A program made the position numbers and the translations under genes. From Candidatus Heimdallarchaeota archaeon (GTDB lineage Archaea > Asgardarchaeota > Heimdallarchaeia > Heimdallarchaeales > Kariarchaeaceae), in NCBI GenBank assembly GCA_027077875.1, contig JALWRB010000356.1:1-47899 (forward strand): 47,899 nucleotides of DNA. The letters are read 5' to 3'. This document shows, piece by piece, positions 20,071-30,017 of this stretch. Positions within the stretch are counted from its first letter, which is position 1. Every line of letters begins with the position of its first letter. Under the pieces are notes generated by a model, which saw nothing but the letters and a program-made list of their open reading frames with translations, had not been told where the DNA came from and ran no database searches.

Positions 20071-20724
20071 GTGGTAATGGACGCCGAATTCGATAAGAAT
20101 CAGCTGCTAAATTCATCTTCCTCAGTCTGGCTAAGACTTCCAAGTGCCCCTGTATTTATGTGTGTCATGAGAACAATTGATGGAAGGCCCGTCGGTATGC
20201 CGGTTTGGAAGTCATTTGAGAATCGTCCGGACGAGCGATCCATGGAGAATGAGACGGTAAGTTCTACCCTTCTGAATCTTACACATATCCTGAGTTTACT
20301 CACCAATACCAAGAAGGAGGATGGTGAGAGTGTGATGAAGATATCATACGCGGATCGTACATGGTCAATCTACATGCCTGCGTCCAATCAACCGTTTCAA
20401 ATAACATTCATCGTAGCCTTCGAGGAGACGGACAAAGTACAGATTACATCTAAAGACAGAGAGGTATTAACCAAAGAGATAGTTAATGCTCTAGCTGGAA
20501 TTGATGAGTTCAAGAAGCGTCTAAAGAATGAGGAAGAGTGGATTGTAGAGACCCATGAACCACTCTACAAGACTATCATGGACACTATCTCCGAGACGAT
20601 CTACCAGTGGGATAAAAAGAGGATCAAGTACCTGCAGAAAGAAGCTGATAGAATTCGGAAACAACTACGTGAAGAGGCTAAGGCAAAACGAAAGCAGGAA
20701 GAAGCTGAAAATGCAGAGAGTTAG
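20071..20724 (+). CDS. Hypothetical protein, possible longin/profilin-like domain with basic coiled-coil tail
   Basis: Beta-helix-beta pattern 'VFMCVMRTIDGRPVG...TVSSTLLNLTHILSLLT...SVMKISYADRTWSIYMP..ITFIVAFEE', then charged C-terminal helix. By-eye fold guess. Confidence 0.6.
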   Translation: MVMDAEFDKNQLLNSSSSVWLRLPSAPVFMCVMRTIDGRPVGMPVWKSFENRPDERSMENETVSSTLLNLTHILSLLTNTKKEDGESVMKISYADRTWSIYMPASNQPFQITFIVAFEETDKVQITSKDREVLTKEIVNALAGIDEFKKRLKNEEEWIVETHEPLYKTIMDTISETIYQWDKKRIKYLQKEADRIRKQLREEAKAKRKQEEAENAES

Positions 20725-20759
20725 AATGGATTTTCACAGGGTTTAAGAAACAAAAAATT

Positions 20760-22286
20760 ATGGAGATTTTGAGAATGCACTCTGATGTGAAGGAACTTTT
20801 CATTATTGCAAGTAGCGTGCCAGTGCTTCATCTCAGTCAAGACAAGTCTAATAACTCATCAGATACCGTTCTCAAGGCAGGAAGGATATCAGCCCAAGAT
20901 ATGTTAGGAGAAGAAACGACTGGTGAACTTATACAGAGGGAGGTTCTCTCTGAATCCACAATTAGTTATGCAAGGAAAGGTGATCTGCTAATAGCTCTAA
21001 GAGTAGCGAACTCCATGAGTACATCGGGTGTTGACAAATTGTTAGACGATATCCTTCTACAAATAGAGAATTACAAGGACCTTGTGTGGAATAGTTTTGG
21101 TGATCCAACCATATTACAACCTCTTGTCAAGCGTCTTCATCTAACTCTTGGTGCCAAATTACCAACCAATCCTTTCGGGTTGGCAGAGATTAACATGGCC
21201 ATGGGAACCTATTTCGATAGGTATCAGTACATGGACACAATTGGAATAGTTACCCAAGAGAGCTGGTTGGTTAATGTAGAGTCTAGAGACAATCGGAAGG
21301 TAGCACCAGTGAGCATCGATATCTGGAAGAACTCTGTGGAACTCATCCATGCGAGTTTGGGGACCACATCCAAGGGACTGCTTATACAAGACGAAGACTC
21401 AATCTTTTGGATCCGTCCGATCTACTACAGAAACATGCATACCAAGGGTGGAATATCATGGTGGGCATTAGTTGTTCAGGTTAATATGGATGTGCTCGAT
21501 TCTTACAGATCGGAGACTTCACTTTTCAATCACAAATACTTCCTCCGGGAAGAGCTCTACGCAAAAATCACGCGTGAACTCGACTATGATTTCTTCGTGG
21601 CTATCGAACCAAAAATAAGGCAAATGGTGGAGAAAGAGATACGAGCAATGGGCAGGATGGGTGTTCTTGGGCAGATCCTCTCATTTGTTGAGTACCAGAT
21701 AACTGATATGCTTGTAGCCGAGGTGCAACGTATCGAGGACTCAGACTACATTGTAGCCCAGAAACCCCAGATAAAGATCATGTGGAGGAGCTTCTTAGAA
21801 CTATATACCGAGAAGGGTATACCTTCCCTTGCAGAGACCAATCACATAATTAACCAGACGGATACTATATTCCTGACCCTAAGAATTGACCATCTGCAAC
21901 ATCTACTTGAATCATTCGTACGGACTGCGGCACGAATTCAGCAAGGATGTAAACTCCACATCGGACTAGGACTCTCGAAGTACTTTGATGATTTGATTGA
22001 TTTCTTTAACAGCATGGATAGAATTACACATGAGATAGTTTTCTACTCCGAGGACAAGTTTGGTGAACTTGATTCTCCCGATAACATTAAGATCGTCGAT
22101 GAGATCCCAGTAGATGCACAGATCAGTCAGTATAAATTCTTCATTCTCGAGAATGACGAAAACCCACAAGCTTTCATGTTCTTCAGGGAAACAGGAGAGA
22201 TTTACTCCGGAGTCTGGACTCATTCAAAGGATATTATTGAGCTGATGTTATCACGTGTGGATCAATTAAGTCAGATGTCTAACTAA
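20760..22286 (+). CDS. Hypothetical 508-aa protein, possible N-terminal longin-like sensory domain
   Basis: Long ORF in a co-oriented run; N-term 'VKELFIIASSVPVLHLSQD...ISYARKGDLLIALRV' is longin-like; rest unassigned. Confidence 0.6.
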   Translation: MEILRMHSDVKELFIIASSVPVLHLSQDKSNNSSDTVLKAGRISAQDMLGEETTGELIQREVLSESTISYARKGDLLIALRVANSMSTSGVDKLLDDILLQIENYKDLVWNSFGDPTILQPLVKRLHLTLGAKLPTNPFGLAEINMAMGTYFDRYQYMDTIGIVTQESWLVNVESRDNRKVAPVSIDIWKNSVELIHASLGTTSKGLLIQDEDSIFWIRPIYYRNMHTKGGISWWALVVQVNMDVLDSYRSETSLFNHKYFLREELYAKITRELDYDFFVAIEPKIRQMVEKEIRAMGRMGVLGQILSFVEYQITDMLVAEVQRIEDSDYIVAQKPQIKIMWRSFLELYTEKGIPSLAETNHIINQTDTIFLTLRIDHLQHLLESFVRTAARIQQGCKLHIGLGLSKYFDDLIDFFNSMDRITHEIVFYSEDKFGELDSPDNIKIVDEIPVDAQISQYKFFILENDENPQAFMFFRETGEIYSGVWTHSKDIIELMLSRVDQLSQMSN

Positions 22287-22336
22287 TGAATTTATTCAGA
22301 ATCCTTATAACCAATGAGCCTTAGACTACTAGATAA

Positions 22337-23713
22337 ATGGTTAGTCCAATACCCAATGTTCTCTTCGTAGATGATGAAAACTCCATTCTAAGACTTATCA
22401 ATATTCAGACGAAAGGAGTTGTTAATTTCTATCAAGCAGGGAGTTACGATGAAGCGATGAGGATATTGGAGACAGGTGAGATCCACATTATTGTGACCGA
22501 CCAAAATCTTGCAAATGGGGAGAAAGGAACCGATATCCTCTCAGAGGTATATGTTAAGTATCCCGACGTAAGAAGGATTGTACTAACCTCGGATCGGTCC
22601 CTGAATACAGCTTTGGTATCAATCAATGAGACATCTGTTCACAAATACCTGATAAAGCCGTGGAAGAAAAAAGAGCTCATAGACGTCATCAATTCGCAAT
22701 ACATCCTTTATCTGGAGGAGCATCGGACTCGGAAGGAGTTCGAAGAGCTCATAAAGATCACACAATTCCTTAGGCAGAAAGTCTATTCGAATAGCAGGGA
22801 GATGGTTTCAACACTATTGAGTGGGGATATCGGGAACAAAGATCCTTCCCAGATTACAGCTAAAGTAAATGAAGTAATCATTAGCCTGATAGAGATAGCT
22901 AAGCGTTATATTCAATCCTTCTCCTCAAATTATAATTTCGAGCTACTGTTTGATGCTAGGTCGACCCTCTCAGATATTGAGATGTTTGCAAGTCAGTACT
23001 CGATAGAGAATCTTAAAATTTACACCAAACTTCTCATTGCCTATACGAACATCCTGGCTGGAGACTACGCTGTTTTGAAGAGGGTGATAATGGAAATCCA
23101 GAGAGCTGTCTATATACGCAACAGGGGGACTCTCCCAAAATCACTCAGGTATGAGTTCATGAAGCTCTTAGAGATCATGAATGACCTGAAAGATGGAGAG
23201 GATGAGGACATAGAACAGAAAACAATAATGTATGTCAATGATTTATTAGAACTAGACCTTACGGAAGTAATCAAATTCTCCCCCGTTGTTTTCGACTTGG
23301 TTAGGGAAGAAGTGGCTTCAGTCAGTCACCTAGCGATTGTGAAGAACGGGACCACAATCTTTTCGGTGATAAACGACGAGGTGAATCCCATAATGGGTAC
23401 TCAAATTGGCAACTTCGTAATAGCCCTTCAAGATTTCTTTGAGGTAGTACTTGAAACCTCGGGGAGAATCGAGACGATAAATCACGAAAAGGGAACTGTC
23501 CTGATCTGGAAAGAGGACAATATTTCATACGTAATTATCAGCAATCAGCGTTCGATCTACAACAGACTATCCTTCCAACGCTTTGTCGAGGAGACATATG
23601 AAATGATTAAACATCTCGCAGAGGGTACCACTCCGAATTTACATCAAGAAAGAATTCTAATCGAGAAGATGAATCAATCCTTCAATTGTAAAATCGAAAT
23701 TGCAGAGTTTTGA
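22337..23713 (+). CDS. Response regulator receiver (REC) domain fused to helical region and C-terminal longin-like domain
   Basis: REC residues 'VLFVDDEN', 'IIVTDQNL', 'VLTSD', 'LIKPW'; C-term 'VSHLAIVKNGTTIFSV...NFVIALQDFFEVV...GTVLIWKEDNISYVIISNQ'. Confidence 0.8.
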   Translation: MVSPIPNVLFVDDENSILRLINIQTKGVVNFYQAGSYDEAMRILETGEIHIIVTDQNLANGEKGTDILSEVYVKYPDVRRIVLTSDRSLNTALVSINETSVHKYLIKPWKKKELIDVINSQYILYLEEHRTRKEFEELIKITQFLRQKVYSNSREMVSTLLSGDIGNKDPSQITAKVNEVIISLIEIAKRYIQSFSSNYNFELLFDARSTLSDIEMFASQYSIENLKIYTKLLIAYTNILAGDYAVLKRVIMEIQRAVYIRNRGTLPKSLRYEFMKLLEIMNDLKDGEDEDIEQKTIMYVNDLLELDLTEVIKFSPVVFDLVREEVASVSHLAIVKNGTTIFSVINDEVNPIMGTQIGNFVIALQDFFEVVLETSGRIETINHEKGTVLIWKEDNISYVIISNQRSIYNRLSFQRFVEETYEMIKHLAEGTTPNLHQERILIEKMNQSFNCKIEIAEF

Positions 23714-25079
23714 AATCAATTGGCTTCTGAATGAATTCCATATCCTTCGGAAGCAGTCCAAGATCAATGCAGTGTAGCTTGTTGTACCCAGAGATGGCCA
23801 CCAATCTTATCTGCGAATTAAGTTTTCTGACTTCCTTCTGAAAATGGAATAGATCCATATGTTCCATATTAAGATCAAGAAGAACCGCATCAATATCAGT
23901 AGGGTGCTTTTTAATAAGGTCGAGAGCTGCAACCGGGTCTGACGAGGTACTTGTATTGAACCCAAGTTTGTTGAAGTATCGGGTGAGGGTTTCTCTAATC
24001 TCCTTCTCCGAATCTACGACAATGATGTGCTTAGGGATATAGTTAATCAGGGATGCCAGATCTTTTTGCGGGATCAATTCTTCCACCATGAAAGAGATGA
24101 ATATCCTAGAATTCTTTTTATCCCTGATTATCTCGATTACAGCTGACTTGTCGATTCTTCTGAAAATCTTTATCTCTTCAGAAAAAAGCTCAGCAGAAAT
24201 TAGCACGTCCTCAAGCGGATTCTTCTGGATGACTGCGAGGAGGTCAAATTTCCAGTGATTGCTCCCTTGGTAATCGATTGGGTACACTGCGATTGAGATA
24301 CTCTCCGTGTCAAACGTTTTCAGCTTAAGTAGGAGATGAAATAGTCCGTACTCGATAATCCGAGTATCCGTACTAAGTTTTACATTGGGAGGAACTTGGA
24401 AGATGGTATTGATCACGTACTTTTTCTCCACAAATTTCATCCATATTTTCTTCCCAACTTCGAGAAATTCAAGTAATGTGACCTCGGAATTAGAGGACAA
24501 GGACTTCAGGTTCTTGAATGAAATAAGACGCCTCACGAGATTGTACGCATCGTCAATTGCTTCCATAACATTCTCCATATATATCCTGTCCTCATCATCT
24601 GTCTCAATCTTGTCAAGAAGTGTATCAGAGAACCCAAGTATTAAGGTCAATGCATTCCCAAAATCGTGACTAACACACTCCAGTAACTTTCCCTCTATCA
24701 CAAGGTCTAGGAAGTTGTCATCAAAATTAATTGAGCGAACAGATTTCTCAAAGAACCATGATCTGATTCGCTCCTCGATGGCATAACTTAATGACATCTT
24801 ATTGAAAAATTCAAGAACTATCACAGAGAGGGGTGTATCTATGTCCTTGGTTTCTGCGTAGACCAAACTTGGATGTTGGTAAATGTTGAACCCCCGATTA
24901 AGATATGGGTCTTTTCTGAAGATAGAATACGGAACAAATGTCAGCGAGATGTCCCGCTTTGAGATCCTATCGAACACCTCCTCGACAGAGTTAACAATCT
25001 CTATATCATAGAACTCATTTAACTCAGTGAAAATATTATGAGGTTGTTGGTGTTCGCATAGAACAAGAATTGTTGTCAT
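23682..25079 (-). CDS. Hybrid histidine kinase-like protein with degenerate ATPase region and C-terminal REC domain
   Basis: H-box-like 'ECVSHDFGNALTLILGFSDTLLD'; C-terminal REC 'HIIVVDSEKEIRETL...DAVLLDLNMEHMD...LVAISGYN...FIQKPID'; canonical N/G boxes not seen. Confidence 0.75.
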   Translation of the reverse strand: MTTILVLCEHQQPHNIFTELNEFYDIEIVNSVEEVFDRISKRDISLTFVPYSIFRKDPYLNRGFNIYQHPSLVYAETKDIDTPLSVIVLEFFNKMSLSYAIEERIRSWFFEKSVRSINFDDNFLDLVIEGKLLECVSHDFGNALTLILGFSDTLLDKIETDDEDRIYMENVMEAIDDAYNLVRRLISFKNLKSLSSNSEVTLLEFLEVGKKIWMKFVEKKYVINTIFQVPPNVKLSTDTRIIEYGLFHLLLKLKTFDTESISIAVYPIDYQGSNHWKFDLLAVIQKNPLEDVLISAELFSEEIKIFRRIDKSAVIEIIRDKKNSRIFISFMVEELIPQKDLASLINYIPKHIIVVDSEKEIRETLTRYFNKLGFNTSTSSDPVAALDLIKKHPTDIDAVLLDLNMEHMDLFHFQKEVRKLNSQIRLVAISGYNKLHCIDLGLLPKDMEFIQKPIDFKTLQFRFYN

Positions 25080-25085
25080 GAGAAC

Positions 25086-25472
25086 CTACCAGTCTGAATC
25101 TAATATCGAGATGACCTTTTCGAGGAGGACTAGTTCGTCATTGGTTACAACTTGATCGCGTTTAGCGATAGCTTCGGCTTCCTTCTTTATGACTTGTTCA
25201 AACTCCTTCAAACCCTGAACCTCACTTTCTTCAATGACCCCATCCTCAATCGATTCAATAACTCGTTTGGCGTACTTCTCAATGTTACTATTTACATTTA
25301 GGAGCAGTTCCTTCTCCTCGTCTGAGATCTGGTCATCTTCCATCGCAACCTCAATCATCTCAGCCATGCTGTCAGTCAGTGATTGGAGTCTGAGGAGTAG
25401 ACGGTTAACATCGTAATCGGCCACACTTGAGTAAGGACCTCCCTCTATAAAAATAGTTCTTGGTGTTGTCAA
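25086..25472 (-). CDS. Small acidic helical protein, TerB-like or pseudo-EF-hand-like
   Basis: Three imperfect units 'AMEDDQISDEEKELLLNV', 'SIEDGVIEESEVQGLKEF', 'AKRDQVVTNDELVLLEKV'. Confidence 0.6.
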   Translation of the reverse strand: MTTPRTIFIEGGPYSSVADYDVNRLLLRLQSLTDSMAEMIEVAMEDDQISDEEKELLLNVNSNIEKYAKRVIESIEDGVIEESEVQGLKEFEQVIKKEAEAIAKRDQVVTNDELVLLEKVISILDSDW

Positions 25473-25523
25473 TATCTATGATGAGAAAGAGAGAGAATTT
25501 AAATCACTTAAAATAGATAACTT

Positions 25524-27425
25524 GTGGAAATTCTTGATAGAACCATTGTGGGTACGAATCTCAGGATGGTTGACAATGACTTTTCCTTCGATATTTTCTC
25601 ACTGGGCTTAGATGAGATATCAACATCAACCAAGTTGGAATACACAACAATTCTCACAGAATTGATAAGACCAGTTGGTGACCTCATGACCTTCCTTTCC
25701 AAGTATCGATCTGAAGATATGGAGTATATAGGTCCTATTAGTTTTAAAGAATTTCAGTTGGTGTTTTGGGAAAAGGAGGGAAATCTCGTCTTCATGATCA
25801 CTGAGGCAGAAAGAGAGGTCTACTGGATTATCCAATCAATAAGCTACCTCCTGGAATTCTCTGGAAAACTGAGTCGCGAGACTATCCTTGACATCAGATA
25901 CAAGTTTCCCTCGGTATTATCTGTTGATCCAAAACTGAGGAACTTTGCTCTAGAGGACCCATTCCGTTCTATTCCCCAGACCTATTTCAAAGCCAGTATG
26001 ATTCAGGAAGTCCCCGCATACGAGGATCAAAGTGAGCTCGGTGAAATTATCACTATTATAAGCAAGAACTTATCCGCCCTCTACATGGGATCTGGAAACT
26101 TACATGAATTAGGTACCATAATCGAGAGTCTGCTGTCACCTAGTCTCAACAGGGAGAGATTCTACATATCTCTGAACCTTCTTGACGCTCTCGCCTTCTC
26201 TGGTATGGACAAGTATGAATTAAGTAGAATCATAGCCCGTCATTACCTTAATCTTATTGAATATCTGGATCTACAGGGATTCAACAATCTCTCATGGGTC
26301 ATCAAGGGTTACTTAGGGTTCTATTTTGGGGTGAAGGTAGATATTGAACCCCGCCAAATTGATGACTACAGTATCCCAAATATCTACTATTTACTGCCTC
26401 ATCTCATCAGAGTGACAAGGGGAACAAAAAGTATTGAGAATATCGAAGGAGAGCTTTCTACTCTTCTCAGTGAGATCATCGAGTTCGATTACCCATTTTA
26501 TGGGCAGTCTTTCCTCTATGAGTCAATCGCCTATGTGAGCGCTGAGATCAAGAACTACCGGAAAGCGATGACCTATTTCACCCTTGCAGCTGATTATTAC
26601 GCTCTCGAAAAACAAGTTGAAGAGGTTGAAAAATGCCTGAAGAACTCGGTACAATCGTCGTGCATGCACTACGTCGAATATGCCACTGCAGCAAATCTAT
26701 TTCATTTCCTTGGACAGAATTCAGAAGGAATCAAGATGGGATGGATGGCGCTTAATCTCTCTATGACAGTCGTCATGGATTCCCTCAATATATCACTTGA
26801 GTACACACAGGATATTCTAGAAACGATACTCTTCCATATTGATGAGTGTAAAAGACCGCTGTTAGGCGAGGAGACCGACATGACCCCTGTAATTGAACTC
26901 AAGCTCGATGAGTTGATCAATTTTTACTCTGAGCTATTAAATGAAAAGACTGAGGATGTCACAAATGCACTACAATCTATCGAGATGCACAAGGAGAGCA
27001 TAAAATTTCTCATGCCATTCACCCCGCCAGTCTTTCTCTTTCTTACAGTAGATGGGAGGTTGCTTTATAGTGTTAAGGCAACTGCCGATCTCGAGATGGA
27101 GGAGTTGCATCTTTCCAACCTTATGGCTGGAGTCCTGACCGCAGTCAGATCGATATTTGTAGAGGCATCTTTCTCTGGAGGAGGAGCTGTCAAGGAGATA
27201 AATACAGGGGACTCCACTCTGTTGATTGAAGCAAGAAATAACATTGTCGTCGTCGCCTCCTCACTGAATATGACACAGGAGATTAGATCATTCACATTGG
27301 AAATAGCAGACCAGATTGATGAAGAGTTCTCACACTTGCTGGAAGCATGGGATGGAGGAACAGAATCAGTTGATCCGATAGTTGATATGATAAATCAGAA
27401 AGTCCTGTCAGATCTCGTAAACTAA
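25524..27425 (+). CDS. Large protein with helical/TPR-like middle and C-terminal longin-like domain
   Basis: GTG start; 'YESIAYVSAEIKNYRKAMTYFTLAADYYALE' TPR-like; C-term 'PPVFLFLTVDGRLLYSV...LSNLMAGVLTAVRSIFVE...GDSTLLIEARNNIVVVASS'. Confidence 0.75.
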   Translation: MEILDRTIVGTNLRMVDNDFSFDIFSLGLDEISTSTKLEYTTILTELIRPVGDLMTFLSKYRSEDMEYIGPISFKEFQLVFWEKEGNLVFMITEAEREVYWIIQSISYLLEFSGKLSRETILDIRYKFPSVLSVDPKLRNFALEDPFRSIPQTYFKASMIQEVPAYEDQSELGEIITIISKNLSALYMGSGNLHELGTIIESLLSPSLNRERFYISLNLLDALAFSGMDKYELSRIIARHYLNLIEYLDLQGFNNLSWVIKGYLGFYFGVKVDIEPRQIDDYSIPNIYYLLPHLIRVTRGTKSIENIEGELSTLLSEIIEFDYPFYGQSFLYESIAYVSAEIKNYRKAMTYFTLAADYYALEKQVEEVEKCLKNSVQSSCMHYVEYATAANLFHFLGQNSEGIKMGWMALNLSMTVVMDSLNISLEYTQDILETILFHIDECKRPLLGEETDMTPVIELKLDELINFYSELLNEKTEDVTNALQSIEMHKESIKFLMPFTPPVFLFLTVDGRLLYSVKATADLEMEELHLSNLMAGVLTAVRSIFVEASFSGGGAVKEINTGDSTLLIEARNNIVVVASSLNMTQEIRSFTLEIADQIDEEFSHLLEAWDGGTESVDPIVDMINQKVLSDLVN

Positions 27426-27431
27426 AGTAAT

Positions 27432-28742
27432 CTAAACCTCGAAGCTCAACACTTTAGGATCATTAAGGAGCTCATAAAGTACCTCTGCAAATGCATTGGC
27501 AATATCATAGGGCATAGAGGTTGTCTTTGTCTTATACCCATTCTTTCTCATCCTAAACCAAAACTGGTTCATCATGTAACTCTTCTGCTTCTCAAAATGA
27601 CCGAGAGGGTTGTCCGAGAAATCCCGGTAATATCGAATATCGATGAATGGGAGCAGAAACTGAGGGTATTCAAGAAGTACAGGAAAGAATTCTTCCATGA
27701 AATACTCCGTATATCGCTCTCTGTTTGCAATGTCTTGAACTCCATACTCTTTGAGGGCCATCCTCTTGAGAAGGGACTCAATCAACTGCGAAAGTTTAGC
27801 TTTCCTCTGACCGTCAAATGTCCTGCCAAACTGGATTGTCTCGAAGATCATAGAGTCAACCTTGGATCGAAGTGACTCATCTGTACCCTGCTCTGGAGCC
27901 TTTGCATTCATCTGAGCCCGAATGCTCTCAAGTGCCTCTTCCTTACTCTTGATGCCCTCTTCAATTTTTGGTTTCAGAAGGGATTTGAGAGGCTCATAGT
28001 ACTTCACGTAGATCTGTGACATTGCTAAATCCCAATAAAGGTCGTCACCATATCCAATAGGGTAGTTTTCCTTTATTTCTTGGAAGATTTGGAACATACT
28101 GACCTTCCCGTGATTCTCCCCCAGTAGATTCCTTATGCCATATATTATTTGAGCCGTGATGAACCTAAGGTCAATTGCTGCATCTATTGTGTTATAGAGA
28201 TGAAAGATATGATCGAATAGTGGGAGTAGATGGGACCGAATTAGTATAGATGTAATCGCAATTTCTGCACGGGCATTGATGTTCAGCAGGACTATATCAT
28301 TATTAAGCTCGTTCAGTTCTGTCTCAATGATACTATTTGATTTATAGTAGGCAGCAAGGGTTGCCATGAATACAGACTCTCTCGTCATAGCCTCCTTTGT
28401 CCTTTCCTGAAGTGTCTTAAAACCAGAGTTATCCGGTTTTCCAGCAACTTCCCTCCTGTCCTTCTCTTCAGTCATGATCTCAAGGAGATACTTGACATCT
28501 TCTGCGAATTGTTTTGCTTCGTAGTTCTTGATGGCTTCATCAGTTAGACATATCCCATAGATTGCACTAGCGACCTTGAGATCGCTGGTTGAGAGATCAG
28601 GCAAAACCTCCTTAATTTTGGGGATTAGGCTCTGTACAAACTCATCCTGAGTGGTCTGGAAGACCTCTACTCTCGCGGATAGGCTGGTAAAGGCATTGGC
28701 AAATTCATTGGTAATTTCCTGCTGAAGGTTCCTTTCTTCCAT
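27432..28742 (-). CDS. Hypothetical 436-aa protein
   Basis: Long ORF in a tight minus-strand run with two GTPases; no family recognised. Confidence 0.7.
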   Translation of the reverse strand: MEERNLQQEITNEFANAFTSLSARVEVFQTTQDEFVQSLIPKIKEVLPDLSTSDLKVASAIYGICLTDEAIKNYEAKQFAEDVKYLLEIMTEEKDRREVAGKPDNSGFKTLQERTKEAMTRESVFMATLAAYYKSNSIIETELNELNNDIVLLNINARAEIAITSILIRSHLLPLFDHIFHLYNTIDAAIDLRFITAQIIYGIRNLLGENHGKVSMFQIFQEIKENYPIGYGDDLYWDLAMSQIYVKYYEPLKSLLKPKIEEGIKSKEEALESIRAQMNAKAPEQGTDESLRSKVDSMIFETIQFGRTFDGQRKAKLSQLIESLLKRMALKEYGVQDIANRERYTEYFMEEFFPVLLEYPQFLLPFIDIRYYRDFSDNPLGHFEKQKSYMMNQFWFRMRKNGYKTKTTSMPYDIANAFAEVLYELLNDPKVLSFEV

Positions 28743-28745
28743 TTA

Positions 28746-30017
28746 TTATTCCTCCTGCCGACCCATGTCATAGACCTTCTCGACATTTTCTATGTCCGTG
28801 ATATCGTATTTTTGGGTAAGAACCCAGTCTGAGATTATTGAACTCCTAATGATCTGTCGGAGGGACAATCCCTTCTTGAACCCTTCTACCATATCCCTAT
28901 TCAATGTAATAGCTGAAAGAGATGGAATGAAAATATCCTCATACTTCCTGTCTGTGTATCTACTGTCGGATATAGTAGCGAAAAGAATCAGTTTCCCATC
29001 TGCAAGCCGGTAATTTGTATTCAATTGAATTTTGGAGTTGTCAGATCGTGAGAAGGTGACCTTGCTTGGAACCGTAGCAAGAGTACTAAAATGAGTTGGT
29101 GAAAGTCTATTGACCGTAGTGGCGAGATTCCTAGGCATCATTACTCCTGTAAGGTACGCTAAATAGGTGATAGGGTTAACGCAGGCGGGGTCAATAGAGT
29201 TGAAGATTTCCTCTGAGTTCGGAGGATACAGATACTGTATCTTTGAGAATTTCAGAATTGGTGGTGCTTTTACAAGCTCACCCTCACAGTTGGGGCAGAC
29301 ATCATTTGAGATAGATTGAATATCATCTACCGTGAATGTCTTTCCACAGCTTCCTAGACACTGTGATTCATCTGAGTCAATATCGAATTCCACAAACATT
29401 CCCATAATCATCGAAATTTGTGTTCTGGATTGTGAGACAAGATTCCTCATACCCCTCTCCGTGAAAATCTGGTAATGCATGTAACCAACAAGTGTATCTA
29501 CAGTATCCTTGCAGATATCATACACTTTTTCTTCATCAATGAGCTTCAGTTCCTCTTGCTTAAGGGTTCTCCGAAATACTCCAGAGAGAGCCCGGGACAT
29601 GAAATCAACTTCGGAAAAGTAGGCATCAATATTCAAATCTGCATATGGTGTAGCGAGGAAGTTGAGAAGATAGACATTGTTCGTGAATGACTTGAGCAGG
29701 TAGATATGTGGTGTAAGTTTACCTTCTCCGCCATCAACATGGAATGTGTTATAGATAACAGACTGGAGTACTTGATCCTCAAATCCAAACAATGACTGAA
29801 TGTTCAGTTGTCCAAAGGCCTCCTCTACTTTGAGTTTGGCAACATCGTCCCTGATGATGTCATCACCACCGAGAATAACAGGGAAATTGAACGGCATCCC
29901 ACTAGATTCATGAAGAGCAGAGAACGTGCTTATGTTTACAGAGGTCCTCTCCATCTGCTCGCTCATTGAAACCTCTTCAAGCTCGTCAGATTGAATTTCT
30001 GTATCCATGTTACTCAC
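28746..30017 (-). CDS. Hypothetical 423-aa protein with internal zinc ribbon
   Basis: 'CLGSCGKTFTVDDIQSISNDVCPNCEG'; stop-start overlaps the small GTPase gene by 8 bp. Confidence 0.7.
   Translation of the reverse strand: MSNMDTEIQSDELEEVSMSEQMERTSVNISTFSALHESSGMPFNFPVILGGDDIIRDDVAKLKVEEAFGQLNIQSLFGFEDQVLQSVIYNTFHVDGGEGKLTPHIYLLKSFTNNVYLLNFLATPYADLNIDAYFSEVDFMSRALSGVFRRTLKQEELKLIDEEKVYDICKDTVDTLVGYMHYQIFTERGMRNLVSQSRTQISMIMGMFVEFDIDSDESQCLGSCGKTFTVDDIQSISNDVCPNCEGELVKAPPILKFSKIQYLYPPNSEEIFNSIDPACVNPITYLAYLTGVMMPRNLATTVNRLSPTHFSTLATVPSKVTFSRSDNSKIQLNTNYRLADGKLILFATISDSRYTDRKYEDIFIPSLSAITLNRDMVEGFKKGLSLRQIIRSSIISDWVLTQKYDITDIENVEKVYDMGRQEE

Noticed and set aside
20760-22286. Calling the 508-aa protein a TrmB-like or PLD-like sensor from its 'EIYSGVWTHSKDIIELM' tail
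   Set aside because: Similarity too short and by memory only; left as hypothetical pending profile search.
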